Below are positions 34,228 to 36,422 of a DNA stretch of 36,422 nt, one piece after another. Location of the stretch: positions 1 through 36,422 of the forward strand of contig UQJC01000020.1 of assembly GCA_900541335.1 (NCBI GenBank), written 5' to 3'. Within the stretch, counting starts at the first letter, position 1, and every line of letters begins with the position of its first letter. The stretch is from an uncultured Prevotella sp. (GTDB taxonomy: Bacteria; Bacteroidota; Bacteroidia; Bacteroidales; Bacteroidaceae). The notes under the pieces are model-generated. The model was not told where the DNA came from and ran no database searches. It saw only the letters and a program-made list of their open reading frames with translations. A program made the translations under genes and the position numbers.

Positions 34228-36422
34228 TTAGTTTGTCACAGGAAGGTCGTAACGAAAAGCACCTTCCCGACGCATATCATAACAGGCAACAGCAAACGAA
34301 CGACAAATAGATTGCCAACGCTTACACTGCCCACGCGCCAGTGTAGGTAGTAAAACAACTTGACACGGACGGTAGATCGAACAAAGCACTTTCGGATCGA
34401 GGCGACAACCTCGGTCAATTAGCCAAATTCGTGCCCGAGGCAAATGTCCAAGTTGTGCGGCTGTGTAAGAACGGTGAAGCCACAGTATGCGTTCACCACA
34501 AAAGGCAAAAAGACAATCTGCCCGCTGCAACGTGAATGTGCGAAATTGCGGTGATTGAATACAGTTGGGAGTTTGCAGCCCATTGGGCTCCCAGAAATTC
34601 TTTTCAATGTCCAACCAAGCAGCAGTATGGAACAAACTATCACTGGAAGGAAGCAAATAAGATTCATCAGCAGAAGCGATGAAATGAACTGCGTACGAAC
34701 GGGGCAAGTTGTACACGATAAGTTGCGGTTTCATACGCTGCGGACGATGTGCGTAAAGTTCGCTAAAGATAGCTACAAAGAGGAAAACTCCCAAAACAAC
34801 GATGCTATGGCGGCGCCATCGCTTTGGACCATGGAAAAAATACCAAAGCCCAACGCCCAAAAGAGTCAACGCAAGCAGGGTCAGCGGATGAAGGTAGAGC
34901 GTAAGATTGGCACCAGGCCACTGCGAAAGTGCTTGCAACCCCTCAGTTAAAAGCTGTAGAGCAGCTGACAAGAGATGAGCAAGGGCAGCTGAAACGGCTT
35001 CACAGGGAATTAGAAAAAAGAGAAGTACACCACTAAGCAGAAAATAAGCAAGGGGAATGACAAGGATGTTGCCGACTAAACCGTAAAGGGGCAACTGATG
35101 AAAATAATAGACGACAAATGGAGCTGTTCCAAGTTGGGCACTCAACGAAATGGTAAAAAAGGGAACAACTACGCGCGACAGGAAACGATAACCCGCACGC
35201 GCCAAACGGTAACGAATAAAGAGCAGACGCTGGTGAAACGTGGGTTTGAGGGTATAATTCAGCAGATGTTTGACATCTGCGGTATCTTCCCATTGGGGAA
35301 GCGGGTGAAGTGCCCACACATAGCGATGGAAGAGGGCGATGGAAAGTACAGCTGCAAAGGAAAGTTGAAAACCGACATCAAAGAGCGACAGGGGTGAAAA
35401 CCACAAGATGAGTAAAGCGGCTAAGGCTAGGTTGTTGAGCGTACCTTGGTAACCTCGACTAAAATACATACCAACCTGTAGGATAGTCAACATCCAGGCA
35501 GCACGCTGTAACGAAAGTGGACTGCCTGTCAACAAGACAAAAAGCCAAAGTGAAATCAGACTCAGACCCTGAACCAGCATACGGAGCCAATGCAAGCGAA
35601 TCGGGCGAATAAAAAAGAACTGGACGAGGGAATAAAGTATACCTAAATGCAAACCAGAAAGAGCAAGCACATGACTCGTACCTGTTTCTTGAAAAGGACG
35701 GAGTATCTCGGCACGTAATTGAGACTTGTCACCCAATGCAAGTGCAGACAAGATAGCCAACTGCTCTCCCTGTAAGTAACAATTCAAGCGTTGGATCAAT
35801 TGAAAACGAAATCGCAACAACCGATGAATGAACGTAGGAGTATCGGGCGTGACAGAAAGGGTCCACTTCGTAGCAGGCACAAACGCTGTTCCACTTATAC
35901 CATGGGTCAGTAAATACGTTTGCTGATCAAACGCTCCCGGATTACCTCTCCCGGAATGATTGGCGATACGTGCACGAAAGAGCAACGTAATGCCAGGCAA
36001 CACTTGGTCAGGGCTAGCTCCAGCAAGATAGAGTTGGACTTGCTTCCCGACATAAGCAGAGTGATTAGGGGTGAGTTCTGCAGTAAGAAGAAGGCCTTTC
36101 CCTTCATAGACTTTCTGCACTACACTCACATTAGCACGCCAAGTAGTAATGCTATCGGGCCAAGCGGTTGTTTGGCGTTCGTGAACTGCAGTAAGACGAC
36201 AGGCAGCTAAAGCAGCCAATAAACAGAAGCACAATCCCGTCAAGAGTGCTGAGCTAAAGACAGACGATGCAGACACTCTATTTGTATCGTTTACTGCATA
36301 ATGATGTCGCCTTCCCCTACCCCATAACTTTACTCCGACCAGTAACAGCAGAATCAGACAAAGTATTCCTGCCATTCCCAACCACATACCACTACTCACC
36401 CACGTGCGCAAAAACCATCCAC
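34228..36422 (-). CDS. comEC: ComEC/Rec2 family DNA-uptake channel protein (5' end beyond window)
   Basis: The reading frame is open to the right edge (codons continue past 36411, where a TTG occurs), so the N-terminus is outside the window; at least 727 residues are visible. It has an N-terminal DUF4131-like region with membrane helices and an OB-like segment (about 80-180). The competence domain follows, with GTSHVLALSGLHLGILY, LLTGSPLSLQRAAWML and LFDVGFQLSFAAVLSIALF. About ten membrane segments are visible. The final 180 residues form a soluble domain that lacks the HxHxDH metallo-beta-lactamase motif, as is common in Bacteroidota. ComEC forms the inner-membrane channel for single-stranded DNA in transformation. 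Confidence 0.92.
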   Translation of the reverse strand, partial: GWFLRTWVSSGMWLGMAGILCLILLLLVGVKLWGRGRRHHYAVNDTNRVSASSVFSSALLTGLCFCLLAALAACRLTAVHERQTTAWPDSITTWRANVSVVQKVYEGKGLLLTAELTPNHSAYVGKQVQLYLAGASPDQVLPGITLLFRARIANHSGRGNPGAFDQQTYLLTHGISGTAFVPATKWTLSVTPDTPTFIHRLLRFRFQLIQRLNCYLQGEQLAILSALALGDKSQLRAEILRPFQETGTSHVLALSGLHLGILYSLVQFFFIRPIRLHWLRMLVQGLSLISLWLFVLLTGSPLSLQRAAWMLTILQVGMYFSRGYQGTLNNLALAALLILWFSPLSLFDVGFQLSFAAVLSIALFHRYVWALHPLPQWEDTADVKHLLNYTLKPTFHQRLLFIRYRLARAGYRFLSRVVVPFFTISLSAQLGTAPFVVYYFHQLPLYGLVGNILVIPLAYFLLSGVLLFFLIPCEAVSAALAHLLSAALQLLTEGLQALSQWPGANLTLYLHPLTLLALTLLGVGLWYFFHGPKRWRRHSIVVLGVFLFVAIFSELYAHRPQRMKPQLIVYNLPRSYAVHFIASADESYLLPSSDSLFHTAAWLDIEKNFWEPNGLQTPNCIQSPQFRTFTLQRADCLFAFCGERILWLHRSYTAAQLGHLPRARIWLIDRGCRLDPKVLCSIYRPCQVVLLPTLARGQCKRWQSICRSFAVACYDMRREGAFRYDLPVTN

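Overview
The window reads as chromosomal core-genome DNA from a member of the Bacteroidota, most likely order Bacteroidales (a Prevotella- or Porphyromonas-like lineage; I cannot fix the genus). The grounds are an LpxC-FabZ fusion inside an lpxD-lpxC/fabZ-lpxA cluster, a menF-menD-menB-menC/E cluster, a carboxynorspermidine decarboxylase, a ComEC without a metallo-beta-lactamase domain, Bacteroidota-type conserved proteins (a DUF5715-like protein, a pRiA4b ORF-3-like protein, a helix-hairpin-helix secreted protein), almost no Shine-Dalgarno sequences, and several TAnnTTTG-type -7 elements. No tRNA, rRNA, prophage, insertion sequence with a transposase, or CRISPR array was seen.

Layout. Positions 1-240 hold a tandem array of 42-bp units, each with the same hairpin; it runs off the left edge. 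Positions 491-4841 are on the minus strand, in transcription order trmD, nspC, metA and a HisC-like aminotransferase whose PLP lysine is replaced by histidine. A divergent promoter region (4842-5051) separates these from a long plus-strand run: ligA, mazG, a DMT permease, the menaquinone genes menF, menD, menB and a fused menC-menE, a U32 protein resembling RlhA, a membrane zinc-ribbon protein, an alpha/beta hydrolase and a Dabb-domain protein. After a bidirectional terminator (20861-20901), purC and phoH are on the minus strand. From 23294 the plus strand carries a DUF5715/M15-like protein, then lpxD, lpxC/fabZ, lpxA and a pRiA4b ORF-3-like gene ending in a strong terminator, then miaA and a class A penicillin-binding protein ending in another strong terminator. 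The right end (32116-36422) is on the minus strand: comEC, cut by the window edge, followed 21 bp later by a secreted HhH protein that looks like an outer-membrane barrel.

How the genes work together. menF, menD, menB and menC/E cover isochorismate to DHNA-CoA; menH, menA and a DHNA-CoA thioesterase are not in the window. lpxD, lpxC and lpxA, with FabZ, make the first lipid A intermediates, and the neighbouring PBP1A-like enzyme builds peptidoglycan. comEC and the HhH gene may belong to one DNA-uptake unit.

The most unusual features are (i) the HisC homologue without its catalytic lysine, (ii) the 42-bp hairpin array in which only two loop bases vary, (iii) an approximately 120-bp palindromic interspersed repeat with at least three clear copies and probable relatives, one of which supplies the stop codon of the menC-menE fusion, and (iv) the comEC-HhH/barrel pair. 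No clearly new multi-gene system was identified.
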